Shown piece by piece: positions 38,456-46,429 of a stretch of DNA of 64,000 bases. The notes beneath the pieces were generated by a model that saw only the letters and a program-made list of their open reading frames with translations, did no database searches and had not been told where the DNA came from. The number at the start of each line of letters is the position of its first letter. Within the stretch, counting starts at the first letter, position 1. Source of the DNA: Chloroflexota bacterium (lineage in GTDB: Bacteria; Chloroflexota; Anaerolineae; Anaerolineales; Villigracilaceae). The position numbers were made by a program, and so were the translations under genes. The stretch covers positions 1 to 64,000 of the forward strand of contig JACPYX010000023.1 of the NCBI GenBank assembly GCA_016195815.1. The letters run 5' to 3'.

Positions 38456-39181
38456 CTACCGTTTTTTCCAAACCTGATACAAACCCAACCTCTTATTCTC
38501 TCCATCTGAATAAAACGTTTCGATGATTTCAAATCCGCTGGCTTGAGCCAACTCAGCGAGTTCGGCCTCGTCGAAGTGATGGACATAGCGCAGACCCAGG
38601 CCGCCGCGCTTCCAGTCCAGCAGGTAATCGTTCGCGTCCACGTCCCGGGCGGCCAGCCCGATTGTATCCCACGATTGGATTCTGGCCTTCAACCGTTCAC
38701 TGTTCAAGAACTGCCAGTTCGAGTGAATGAAGAGTCCGTTTGGCTTCAGCAGGTCTGAAACTTTTTGAATAAGTTTCAGACGAAGTTCGTCAGAGGGAAT
38801 GTGATGCAAAACAGCAAATGCGGTAACCAGTGACCAGTTGCCAGTGATTGACCACTGATCACTGGTTACTGAAAACTGAGAGAGATCAACCTGCTTGAAT
38901 TGAACGGGAAAACCAAAAGCCTCGCGCTCCGCCTCGTTGAGCAGCGGCAGGCTGAAGTCCAGGCCCAGATACGGGCCGCGCTGGCCGCGCTGTAACAACG
39001 CGCGCGCCAATTCGCCGTTGCCGCATCCGAGGTCAAGAATCGATTCATCGCCGCGCAAAGTATCAAGCACGCGCAGAACCCCGTTTTGCAAACGCGTGCG
39101 CGTGGCGGAAAAATCCGCGCCATGCTCCGTGTAAAACCGGCGGTTGAGGTCAAGCAGTCGCTGGGCGGTGGCGGTGTTCAC
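38456..39181 (-). CDS. Class I SAM-dependent methyltransferase
   Basis: 241 residues from a GTG at 39181, chosen because TATAAT lies six bases before it; an in-frame upstream start would overlap the divergent cysH. Motif I is ILDLGCGNG (48-56), with YLGLDFSLPLL and the post-II stretch VTAFAVLHHIPSDEL. Between motif I and that block, residues about 104-120 (VTSDQWSITGNWSLVT) come from a palindromic repeat inserted in frame. Related to tRNA and small-molecule methyltransferases of the Trm9/ubiE type; acceptor unknown. Starts an operon with the DDAH-like and pyruvyl transferase genes. Confidence 0.8.
   Translation of the reverse strand: MNTATAQRLLDLNRRFYTEHGADFSATRTRLQNGVLRVLDTLRGDESILDLGCGNGELARALLQRGQRGPYLGLDFSLPLLNEAEREAFGFPVQFKQVDLSQFSVTSDQWSITGNWSLVTAFAVLHHIPSDELRLKLIQKVSDLLKPNGLFIHSNWQFLNSERLKARIQSWDTIGLAARDVDANDYLLDWKRGGLGLRYVHHFDEAELAELAQASGFEIIETFYSDGENKRLGLYQVWKKR
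38824..38868. repeat. Palindromic repeat inside the methyltransferase gene
   Basis: A 45-base element with perfect nine-base terminal arms TAACCAGTG / CACTGGTTA and nested CAGTG/CACTG arms. Length is a multiple of three, so the reading frame is kept. Confidence 0.75.
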
Positions 39182-39187
39182 GCCAAC

Positions 39188-39193
39188 ATTATA
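39188..39193 (-). promoter_or_regulatory. Minus-strand -10 box of the methyltransferase operon
   Basis: TATAAT on the minus strand, six bases before the GTG at 39181, implying a leaderless transcript. -35 region is weak. Confidence 0.55.
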
Positions 39194-39198
39194 ACGGG

Positions 39199-39204
39199 TA
39201 TAAT
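39199..39204 (+). promoter_or_regulatory. Plus-strand -10 box of the cysH operon
   Basis: TATAAT ends eight bases before the ATG at 39213, so the transcript probably begins at or just before the start codon (leaderless). It lies five bases from the opposite-facing TATAAT. Confidence 0.6.
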
Positions 39205-39212
39205 TTTCGCCA

Positions 39213-39965
39213 ATGTTTACACAGGAAGAAATCGCCGCGCTCTCAGCGCAATTCGAAACGAAGACCCCGCAGGAGATCATTCAATGGGCGGTGGACGAGT
39301 TCGCGCCGCAGATCGCCATGAGCGCATCGTTCCAAACGCAGAGTATGCCGCTCGTGCGCATGGTCACGCGCGTCATGCCCGGCATAAAAATTTTTTTCCT
39401 CGATACAGGCTATCACTTTTGGGACACGCTGATCTTCCGCGAACAGATCCAGCGCGAATGGAATCTCAATGTGGTTGATCTCTATCGCGATGTGCGCTGG
39501 GATATTTTTGCGCGGCAAAATACACGCACGCTTCCCATCCAGGACCCGAACCTGTGTTGCTACATTCATAAAGTCCAGCCGATGCAAAAAGCCTTGAGCA
39601 GAGTGAAGGCCTGGATCAGCGGCATTCGACGTGACCAGACTCCTGAACGCGCTCAGGCGCAAATTTTGGAATTGCAGGATGACGGACTCTTGAAAGTGAA
39701 CCCGCTTCTTAACTGGACGAAGCGCGATATCCAGACCTACATGGCGGATCATCATCTGCCGGTGCATCCGCTTTATGAGCGCGGCTATCGAAGCATCGGG
39801 TGCGCGCCCTGCACGATTGCCGTCGGACTCAACGACGATGACCGCGCCGGACGCTGGGCCGGGCGCGGCAAAACCGAATGCGGCCTCCATACCGATATGT
39901 TCAAGCATAAAGATCTCGCTGAAGTGAAAGATCAATTTATGATGAAACCCGAGGACGTGACATGA
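39213..39965 (+). CDS. cysH: APS/PAPS reductase (CysH family, Fe-S type)
   Basis: 250 residues. The fold starts IAMSASFQTQSMPLVRMV (P-loop-like SxSxG variant) with FFLDTGYHF, and the cluster ligands are CC (NLCCYIHK) and CAPC (IGCAPCTI), matching the 4Fe-4S APS reductases. The C-terminal ECGLH has the catalytic Cys that forms the thiosulfonate. It reduces adenylylsulfate to sulfite in assimilatory sulfate reduction. No ribosome binding site, in line with a leaderless start. Its stop overlaps the elp3 start by four bases. Confidence 0.93.
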   Translation: MFTQEEIAALSAQFETKTPQEIIQWAVDEFAPQIAMSASFQTQSMPLVRMVTRVMPGIKIFFLDTGYHFWDTLIFREQIQREWNLNVVDLYRDVRWDIFARQNTRTLPIQDPNLCCYIHKVQPMQKALSRVKAWISGIRRDQTPERAQAQILELQDDGLLKVNPLLNWTKRDIQTYMADHHLPVHPLYERGYRSIGCAPCTIAVGLNDDDRAGRWAGRGKTECGLHTDMFKHKDLAEVKDQFMMKPEDVT

Positions 39966-41620
39966 GATCGGCGAAACAGGAAGAATGGGTCGCGACTCAC
40001 ACCATCAAGCCTGAGTGGCTGGTTTTGGCGCGCAACGTGATGACCGAAATCCAAAATGGCAAGCCGGTCATGGACGCGTTACGCAAACATCCGCTCGAAG
40101 ACGGCGGTTATCTCGGCAAATATGTTTTGGTCGCCGCGTATCATCAGATGGTGAAGGCCGGCGAACTGCGCGCCGACGCACGCCTGCTCGAACGTTTGCG
40201 GATGAAACCCGTCCGCACGCTTTCGGGCGTGACGACGGTCACGGTGCTGACCAAGCCGTATCCATGCCCGGCGAAGTGCATCTTCTGTCCGACGGATGCG
40301 CGTATGCCGAAATCGTATCTGCCCGATGAGCCGGGCGCGATGCGCGGCCTCGAACATGATTTCGACCCGTACGCACAAGTCAGGTCGCGCATTCAGGCGC
40401 TGGAAGCACTGGGGCATCCGACCGACAAAATCGAATTGCTCATCCTCGGCGGCACGTGGAGTTCGTATCGCCGCGATTATCAGGAATGGTTTGTGAAGCG
40501 ATGCTTCGATGCGATGAATGCCCCCCTCACCCCAATCCCTCTTCCAACGGGAGAGGGGAGAGGGGAGATGGGAGAAAAGATTAGCGCGGGCGAATTACAG
40601 CAAGCCCATTCTTTGAACGAATCCGCGCCTCACCGCAACGTGGGATTGGTAATTGAGACGCGTCCCGTCGAGATCACGCCCGATGAAATCCGCTGGCTAA
40701 GACACCTCGGCGTGACCAAAGTTCAGATGGGCGCGCAGAGTCTGGATGACCGCATTCTTGAAATGAATAAGCGCGGACACGATGTTGAATGCACGCGCAA
40801 AGCCACGGCGCTGCTGCGCGCGGCGGGATTCAAAATCGTTTTGCATTGGATGCCCAATCTGCACGGCGCGACGCCCGAATCGGATCGCGAAGATTTTGTT
40901 CGTTTGTGGCAGGGCTTCTGCCCCGACGAAATAAAGATTTATCCAAATCAACTTTTGGCGAACGCAGAACTTTATGAATATTGGCAACGCGGCGAATTTC
41001 ATCCGTACACCACCGGACAATTGATTGACCTGATCGCGGACATCAAGCCGACCGTGCCGCGCTATTGCCGCGTTAACCGCGTGATACGCGATATTCCGTC
41101 CACAAATGTGGTCGAGGGGAATCGCCGTACGAGTTTGCGGCAGGACATTCACGCTGAAATGAAGCGGCGCGGAACCTTCTGTCAATGTGTTCGTTGCCGC
41201 GAAGTGCGCGGTAAATCAGTGGATGCGGCTTTGCTTAAATTAGACGATCTCGTTTATCAGGCCGATCACGCCGAGGAGCATTTCATTTCATACGTCACGC
41301 CTGACGATAAACTGGCGGGCTTCGTTCGTTTGTCTTTGCCTGCCAAAGATGCGCCGCAAACGGGTCTTGCCGATCTGGTTGGCGCGGCCTTGATCCGCGA
41401 AGCTCACGTTTATGGGCAGTCGCTTCCCGTCGGCGCGGAGAAGGATGGCGCGGCTCAACACGCGGGACTTGGAACGCGCCTGCTCGAACAGGCAGACCTG
41501 ATTGCAAAAGCGCATGGCTTCCATCGCATGGCTGTCATCGCCGCAGTGGGGACGCGGCAATATTATCTGGATCGCGGCTTTGAACGCGGCGAATTGTATT
41601 TGGCGAAGAATATTCCGTAA
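39962..41620 (+). CDS. elp3: Elp3-type tRNA uridine(34) acetyltransferase/radical SAM enzyme
   Basis: 552 residues, a bacterial homologue of the Elongator catalytic subunit. The radical SAM domain has CPAKCIFCPTD (C-X3-C-X2-C, about 104-111), ILGGTWSSYRRDYQEWFVKR and VGLVIETRPVEITPDE. The C-terminal GNAT domain (about 445-552) has EAHVYGQSLPVG and LLEQADLIAKAHGFHRMAVI. It forms the cm5U modification at the tRNA wobble base. Residues about 187-207 (PLTPIPLPTGEGRGEMGEK) are a palindromic repeat inserted in frame between the radical SAM halves. Confidence 0.93.
   Translation: MRSAKQEEWVATHTIKPEWLVLARNVMTEIQNGKPVMDALRKHPLEDGGYLGKYVLVAAYHQMVKAGELRADARLLERLRMKPVRTLSGVTTVTVLTKPYPCPAKCIFCPTDARMPKSYLPDEPGAMRGLEHDFDPYAQVRSRIQALEALGHPTDKIELLILGGTWSSYRRDYQEWFVKRCFDAMNAPLTPIPLPTGEGRGEMGEKISAGELQQAHSLNESAPHRNVGLVIETRPVEITPDEIRWLRHLGVTKVQMGAQSLDDRILEMNKRGHDVECTRKATALLRAAGFKIVLHWMPNLHGATPESDREDFVRLWQGFCPDEIKIYPNQLLANAELYEYWQRGEFHPYTTGQLIDLIADIKPTVPRYCRVNRVIRDIPSTNVVEGNRRTSLRQDIHAEMKRRGTFCQCVRCREVRGKSVDAALLKLDDLVYQADHAEEHFISYVTPDDKLAGFVRLSLPAKDAPQTGLADLVGAALIREAHVYGQSLPVGAEKDGAAQHAGLGTRLLEQADLIAKAHGFHRMAVIAAVGTRQYYLDRGFERGELYLAKNIP
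40521..40575. repeat. GC-rich palindromic repeat inside elp3
   Basis: CCCCCTCACCCC on the left pairs with GGGGAGAGGGGAG on the right, and CCCTCT with AGAGGG inside. It is translated in frame as LTPIPLPTGEGRG and is absent from typical Elp3 sequences at this position. Confidence 0.75.
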
Positions 41621-41654
41621 TTCCGATCTTTGCTCCAGATAACGAGGGCGCTTC

Positions 41655-42176
41655 TTGGATAAACTTCTTCTGCTTTTTTGGACTTTTCTGAAAGTCAATC
41701 TCCTCAGCACGTCTGGCACAGCCTCAACAGGCCTGCTTTACAACGAGGCTGTCGGCCGTTTTCTCACCGAAGCGCAATTTGTTCAGGCAGTTGGCCTGGC
41801 TACTTTACTTCCGGGAAGCGATGCGTTACAGCTTGCCATGTTCGTCGGTTACACAGTCGCGGGGATTCCCGGCGGGCTGGTCTCATTGCTGGCCGCCATT
41901 CTGCCTCCAACTATCATCATGCTTGGAGTGGTTATGATTTTGCATCGAATTCAGCGCGAGGCCTGGGTCAGCCGTTTTGTTGAGGGATTAACTCCGGCCG
42001 TGGCTGTGTTGATCGTCTCCGTCGCATGGAAAGTTTTCAAGGGCGGCGGCAATGATGCCTTTGGCTGGCAATCGCTTGCGCTTGGAGGAGCGACTCTCAT
42101 TGCCCTGTTGTTGGATATGCCTGCGCCTTTCGTGCTTCTGGCTTCCGGCTTGCTGGGGATATTTTTATTCAAATGA
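41655..42176 (+). CDS. Chromate transporter family half-protein, first
   Basis: 173 residues, starting with TTG (GAGGG seven bases upstream). Five or six membrane helices. LLPGSDALQLAMFVGYTVAG corresponds to the conserved PGP..Q...F.GY signature of CHR transporters, but the FGGP motif after the first helix is replaced by STSGTASTGLLYNE. Short-chain CHR genes usually occur in pairs that form a heterodimer, and here the partner follows with a four-base overlap. Transported anion not evident. Confidence 0.85.
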   Translation: MDKLLLLFWTFLKVNLLSTSGTASTGLLYNEAVGRFLTEAQFVQAVGLATLLPGSDALQLAMFVGYTVAGIPGGLVSLLAAILPPTIIMLGVVMILHRIQREAWVSRFVEGLTPAVAVLIVSVAWKVFKGGGNDAFGWQSLALGGATLIALLLDMPAPFVLLASGLLGIFLFK

Positions 42177-42769
42177 AAAAGCCGCGCGTTACGATTGAAC
42201 CGAGAGTCAAAATCAAAGGTTCGCAACCGGTTTCCAAACAATCCAGCTTATCGGACTGGTTGAATTTGTTCTGGATCTTCCTCAAAGTCAACCTGCTGAC
42301 CACGGCCGGGGCCACCTCGGTCGGCCTTCTCTATAAAGAAACGGTCGGCGTCATTATGACCGAAGCGCAATTTGTCGAAGCGGTTGGATTTTCGAATCTT
42401 GTGCCGGGAAGCGAGGCGCTCAAACTCGCCATGTTCATTGGTTACGCCTCCGGCGGGATCGCGGGCCTGCTGGCCGCTTTACTGGGAGCGATCATCCCCC
42501 CGACTGCAATCATGTTGACGGTCGCATCCATCCTGATCCGCTTCCAGGGCCAGGATTGGATGAAGTTTTTCATCAAAGGCATGACCCCCGCCATCAGTGT
42601 TTTGATGGGCTTCGTAGCCTGGCAATTGTTTCGCGCCAATAATCCCAAATTGACCAAGTGGCGCCCCGCCATCATTGCTTTGTTCAGCGCGATGGCTTTG
42701 TGGTTCAATGTCCCGCCGCAATATGTGCTGATCGGCGCGGGCTTTTTCGGTATCCTTCTCTTCCGGTAG
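42173..42769 (+). CDS. Chromate transporter family half-protein, second
   Basis: 198 residues. A basic 20-residue cytoplasmic N-terminus leads to five or six helices. It shares FLKVNLLTTAGATSVGLLY and LVPGSEALKLAMFIGYASGG with its neighbour, so the pair arose by duplication. The end NVPPQYVLIGAGFFGILLFR matches the end of the first protein (APFVLLASGLLGIFLFK). Start codon overlaps the previous stop. Confidence 0.85.
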   Translation: MKKPRVTIEPRVKIKGSQPVSKQSSLSDWLNLFWIFLKVNLLTTAGATSVGLLYKETVGVIMTEAQFVEAVGFSNLVPGSEALKLAMFIGYASGGIAGLLAALLGAIIPPTAIMLTVASILIRFQGQDWMKFFIKGMTPAISVLMGFVAWQLFRANNPKLTKWRPAIIALFSAMALWFNVPPQYVLIGAGFFGILLFR

Positions 42770-42775
42770 GTCAGT

Positions 42776-43621
42776 ATGAAATCTGAATTCCTGATTGCCA
42801 CAAATGGATTTGAAAGCACCTGGCCTTCGATTGAATATGGCGCCTGGGCTGCGGCCTCCATCAATGCGCCGCTTACTTTGCTGGGCATTGCCGAGCATCT
42901 GCCCAGCGCGCCGATTGACGACAAATATCCGCTGGAAGATATCTTCGCGCGCGCGGTGGAAGTATTTCAGCAAAAGGGGATTCGATACTCGCTCGAGATC
43001 CAAAACGGCGACGCGGAAGAGATCATCCCGCGCGAAGCAAAGAAGAGAGATTGCATCACGGTCGTCGGCCCGCTGGGACGCGCGCCTCTGCGCCGCTTTT
43101 TGGTGAGACGTTCCATCCATCATTTGATAGCTGAAATTTCAACGCCCATCCTGTACGTTCCGCAGGCGCGCCTGCCATTGAAGAAAATGTTGATCTGCCT
43201 CGGCGGGCTTGGTTATGAAATCACCGCCGAAAATCTTGCGATCCGCCTGGGTGCGATGAGCAAGGCCGGCGTTACGCTTTTAAATGTTGTGCCGCCTGTT
43301 GAACTTGATTATCCAACCGCCCGCGCGGTGCGTGAGCATTGGCGCGACCTGGTGGACACCGATACTTTGCCCGGACGCAATTTGCGCATGGCGCTCGAGA
43401 CGGCGCGTTCGGCGGGCCTGAGCGCCTCTATCAAAGCCCGGCAGGGAAATGTGGTTGAAGAAATTCTCGCAGAGATCAAAGAAGGGGACTACGATCTGGT
43501 CTGCATGGGCTCGCAATACAGCGCGCATACCTTGCGTCAAATGTACATGCCTAACATTACCGACGAAGTAGCTGAAACCGCTCAGTGTCCGATTCTGACA
43601 GCGCGCTATAACCCCGAATAA
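42776..43621 (+). CDS. Universal stress protein with two Usp domains
   Basis: 281 residues with two tandem alpha/beta Usp-like halves (about 1-130 and 140-281). The second half has KMLICLGGLGYEITAENLAIR at its start and GDYDLVCMGSQYS-HTLRQMY near the end, close to the GS.G..L..L..GS family pattern. The first half lacks an obvious nucleotide-binding G-2X-G-9X-G pattern. It is the last gene of the cysH-elp3-CHR operon. Role in stress response is inferred from family only. Confidence 0.82.
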   Translation: MKSEFLIATNGFESTWPSIEYGAWAAASINAPLTLLGIAEHLPSAPIDDKYPLEDIFARAVEVFQQKGIRYSLEIQNGDAEEIIPREAKKRDCITVVGPLGRAPLRRFLVRRSIHHLIAEISTPILYVPQARLPLKKMLICLGGLGYEITAENLAIRLGAMSKAGVTLLNVVPPVELDYPTARAVREHWRDLVDTDTLPGRNLRMALETARSAGLSASIKARQGNVVEEILAEIKEGDYDLVCMGSQYSAHTLRQMYMPNITDEVAETAQCPILTARYNPE

Positions 43622-43626
43622 AAAAT

Positions 43627-43651
43627 AAAGGCAGGTGTAAGACCTGCCTTT
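43627..43651. terminator. Terminator at the end of the cysH operon
   Basis: Stem AAAGGCAGGT / ACCTGCCTTT with a five-base loop, five bases after the Usp stop. It faces the convergent minus-strand gene and is usable in both directions, though the T-run is short. Confidence 0.65.
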
Positions 43652-43656
43652 GCGAG

Positions 43657-44409
43657 TTAACCGGGGGTATATTTCTTTTCCCATTGGGCCACCGCGCCTC
43701 TGATGGCCGCCAGGACTTCTGCATCAGGAACTTCTGCAATACTCTCATATCTATTCGTTCCAATCGTGACAATGACGCCTCCCGTTAACGATTCGCTGAG
43801 ACGGATGCCGCGGCTGTCGAGCGGCGTGCCGCTCAGATTTTCTTGCAGGATGGCGTCAATTTGAGCGACCATGCTGGCCGGCGCCGCATCTTTTTTCGGC
43901 GGGAGAGCGGGCGCGGCCGCAATGGGTGCTGGTCTCGGCTGTGAAGCGGAAGCCGCTGGCGGCGGAGTCTGAAGCGTTCCCGAAGCTGAAAGCGGCTTTG
44001 AAAGCGGAGGCGTGTGCGCGGCAAGCGGCCGTGAAATTGCAGTCTGGCTTTGTGTTGCACCGTCTTCGGCCCAGGCGCGCATCGTTGTTATCAAGTCAAT
44101 CAATTGCCCGCGTTGTTTCGGCGTCAGTTGCGATGTGTTCACCCGCTGGTCGTGAAGGTCGAGTTGAGGCTGGTTGTTTTTATCGAGGCTGAGTTTAAGC
44201 AGGCTGTTTTCGGCTGGCATCGCAGCAGGCGGGGTGGGGGTGGGAAGCGGCGTTTCGATGCCGGCTTTTATCTTCATTTCATCCGCTTCTTCTTTTCTGC
44301 GTTTTTTGTAACCCTGGCTGCGGCCTTCAAGCAGGCCGAGGTAATTTCCCGCGACGAGGATGATGAGGCCGATAAAAACGGCGGCGATTATGTTGAGGGT
44401 TATCTGCAT
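43657..44409 (-). CDS. Hypothetical protein with N-terminal anchor and Pro-rich linker
   Basis: 250 residues, unrecognised. One N-terminal membrane helix (about 3-25) is followed by a basic KKRRKEEADEMK segment, a Pro/Thr linker (about 52-65), a helical stretch with QLTPKQRGQLIDLITTMRAWA, a long Pro/Ala-rich spacer (about 125-180) and a small C-terminal domain (about 180-250: QIDAILQENLSGTPLDSRGI, ESIAEVPDAEVLAAIRGAV). Three bases after fpg, so probably co-expressed with it. Function unknown. Confidence 0.6.
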   Translation of the reverse strand: MQITLNIIAAVFIGLIILVAGNYLGLLEGRSQGYKKRRKEEADEMKIKAGIETPLPTPTPPAAMPAENSLLKLSLDKNNQPQLDLHDQRVNTSQLTPKQRGQLIDLITTMRAWAEDGATQSQTAISRPLAAHTPPLSKPLSASGTLQTPPPAASASQPRPAPIAAAPALPPKKDAAPASMVAQIDAILQENLSGTPLDSRGIRLSESLTGGVIVTIGTNRYESIAEVPDAEVLAAIRGAVAQWEKKYTPG

Positions 44410-44412
44410 ACC

Positions 44413-45249
44413 TTACTCCGCTTGACATTTTGGGCAGATGTGTGTGCCGCGCTGCCCGACAAACATTTTTTGTATCGTTGTTCCGCACACCGGACAAGGC
44501 TCTCCGCCGCGGCCATAGACGCGGAAATGATTTTGAAATTCGCCGCCGCGATAGACCCAGTCTATGCTGGCGCCGTTGCGGCGGATGCCTTCTTGAAGAA
44601 CAGACTGGATGGCTCGATGCAAATTTTCAGTCTGTTTGACGCTGACTGAATTTGAGAGTGCCAGCGGATGCAGCTTTGCGATATGCAAACACTCGTCGGT
44701 GTAGATATTGCCGAGGCCGGCCAGGAAGCCCTGATCGAGAAGCAATGGCTTGAGTTGGCGATGACGCGCCTGCAAAGCGGCAAACAGCCAGCGCGGGGTG
44801 AAATCTTTGCTCAACGGTTCAGGGCCGAGGTTTCCCAATACTTTGGCTGCATCGTTGGTCAGCCAGATACGGCCAAATTTGCGCGTGTCGTTGAAAACGA
44901 GGCTGCTCCAGCTGCCGTCCTCGGCAACCGGCTGCGACAAGTTCGGCGCAGAGAGCAACAAGATCAGCCTGTCATGCTTCCCCGGTTTAATTTTACCTTC
45001 TTTGACAAACAAATCTCCGCTCATGCGGAGATGTATAAGGAGATTGTAAGCTGTTAGTTTAATATTCAGGAACTTGGCGCGGCGGCTCACGCTTTGAATA
45101 ACCTGACCCTTGATCTGTTCCTTGAATTTCTTTGCAGATGGCATCGCCAGCGTACGCGCCCAGCGCACGTCCGCCTCGAGGACGGCCTTGCCGACGAGGT
45201 GCGGAGTCAATTTGCGGGCGATGGTTTCAACTTCAGGAAGTTCGGGCAT
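44413..45249 (-). CDS. mutM: Formamidopyrimidine-DNA glycosylase (Fpg/MutM)
   Basis: 278 residues from ATG 45249 so that the conserved PELPEVETI begins at residue 2 (the Pro is the catalytic nucleophile, with Glu at residue 3). H2TH region and DECLHIAKLHPLALSN are present, as is the C-terminal zinc finger CPVCGTTIQKMFVGQRGTHICPKC. It excises oxidised purines such as 8-oxoguanine in base-excision repair. Confidence 0.95.
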   Translation of the reverse strand: MPELPEVETIARKLTPHLVGKAVLEADVRWARTLAMPSAKKFKEQIKGQVIQSVSRRAKFLNIKLTAYNLLIHLRMSGDLFVKEGKIKPGKHDRLILLLSAPNLSQPVAEDGSWSSLVFNDTRKFGRIWLTNDAAKVLGNLGPEPLSKDFTPRWLFAALQARHRQLKPLLLDQGFLAGLGNIYTDECLHIAKLHPLALSNSVSVKQTENLHRAIQSVLQEGIRRNGASIDWVYRGGEFQNHFRVYGRGGEPCPVCGTTIQKMFVGQRGTHICPKCQAE

Positions 45250-45282
45250 GGTTGTAGCGGTTAGCAATAAGCCATTAGTTAC

Positions 45283-45326
45283 TAGCGTTTAGCTGTCGAA
45301 GGCCAACTGCTAACAGCTAAACGCTA
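45283..45326. repeat. Inverted repeat between fpg and prs
   Basis: A 14-base perfect inverted repeat TAGCGTTTAGCTGT / ACAGCTAAACGCTA with a 16-base loop, ending five bases before the prs stop. Confidence 0.75.
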
Positions 45327-45330
45327 AAAG

Positions 45331-46329
45331 CTATTCGTTAAACATCTCTCCCACACTGCGGCCTTCGTGGGCGCGCCTGATGACCTCGCCCAACAGCGGA
45401 GACACAGACAACACAGTGATGCGGCCTTCGAGGTGTTTCATGTTTTCAGGTGAGATCGGGACTGAGTCAGTGGTGATGATATGTTTGATCGGCAGAGCGG
45501 CCAGACGTTCCGCAGCGCTGCGGGAAAGAATCGGATGGACGAATGCCAGATAAACATCGAGCGCTCCCTGTGACTTCACAAGGTTAATCGCCTGAGAGAT
45601 CGAGCCGCCCGTGTCAACCTCATCGTCCACGATCAGCACGTCGCGATTTTCCACTTCGCCGATCAAGGTCAACGCTTCGGCCCTGGCATCGTTGCCTGAG
45701 CGACGTTTTTCTATAAAGGCCACAGGCATATCCATATCGGCCGCGTAGTTGCGCGCTTTTTTGGCGAAGCCCAGATCGGTGGCGACAACGACCGGGTTGG
45801 TGAGTTTGGCGCGCATCGTGGCGTTGATGTGGTCAATGATCAAGTGCGAAGCGGTCAACACATCGCCGGGGATGGAGAAAAAGCCCTGGACCTGACCCGC
45901 ATGGGGGTCGAGGGTCATGTAGCGGTCCGCGCCGGCCACTTCGATCATGTCTGCTACAAGGCGTCCCGTGATCGGCACGCGCGGCTGATCTTTTTTATCC
46001 GAACGCCCATAAGCGAGATATGGAATGACCGCCGTGATACGCGCGGCCGAGTCGAGGCGCAGAGTCTGGATGGTGATGAGCAGTTCCATTAAGTTGCGAT
46101 GAACCGGCGAAGCCGTGTGTTGGATGAGATACACATCCTGTCCGCGCACGCTTTGTCTGAGTTTGACGAACAGATTTTCATTGGGAAATTCGATCATCTC
46201 ATAGTCGCACAAAGGCGCGCCGAGATATTCCGCGATCTTGCCTGCAAGTATGGGTGAGCCTGTCCCCGAAAATAATTTGACTTCGCCGTACACTTTCATT
46301 TCGTGATGGTGGTGATTATGATTGCTCAT
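45331..46329 (-). CDS. prs: Ribose-phosphate pyrophosphokinase
   Basis: 332 residues. The flexible-loop region IPYLAYGRSDKKDQPRVPIT, TLDPHAGQVQGFFSIPGDVL and the PRPP-binding DVLIVDDEVDTGGSI motif define a class I Prs, although the PRPP loop deviates from the usual DDMIDTAGT. It makes PRPP from ribose 5-phosphate and ATP for nucleotide, histidine and NAD synthesis. The N-terminus has a run of His and Asn (MSNHNHHHHEMK) before the first strand, and a GGAGAAG site supports this start; a later Met could also serve. Confidence 0.93.
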   Translation of the reverse strand: MSNHNHHHHEMKVYGEVKLFSGTGSPILAGKIAEYLGAPLCDYEMIEFPNENLFVKLRQSVRGQDVYLIQHTASPVHRNLMELLITIQTLRLDSAARITAVIPYLAYGRSDKKDQPRVPITGRLVADMIEVAGADRYMTLDPHAGQVQGFFSIPGDVLTASHLIIDHINATMRAKLTNPVVVATDLGFAKKARNYAADMDMPVAFIEKRRSGNDARAEALTLIGEVENRDVLIVDDEVDTGGSISQAINLVKSQGALDVYLAFVHPILSRSAAERLAALPIKHIITTDSVPISPENMKHLEGRITVLSVSPLLGEVIRRAHEGRSVGEMFNE

Positions 46330-46340
46330 TTCTTCTCCAG

Positions 46341-46373
46341 ATGAGCGTTACACTCCGAACGCAAAACGCTCAT
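46341..46373. repeat. Inverted repeat upstream of prs
   Basis: A nine-base perfect inverted repeat ATGAGCGTT / AACGCTCAT with a 15-base loop in the prs leader, 11 bases from the start codon. Confidence 0.65.
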
Positions 46374-46429
46374 AAAATGTATGACGATATATTTTTCCAT
46401 GCCGCGAAAGCGGATGCGTTTCCCATAGA

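Noticed and set aside
39243-39935. 230-codon minus-strand open frame opposite cysH
   Set aside because: Entirely contained in a conserved gene on the other strand, with no supporting signals.
41655-42769. Tandem chromate transporter genes as one frameshifted long-chain gene
   Set aside because: Each protein repeats the same set of conserved motifs and the second has its own start overlapping the first stop, so they are a duplicated half-size pair, not a broken fusion.
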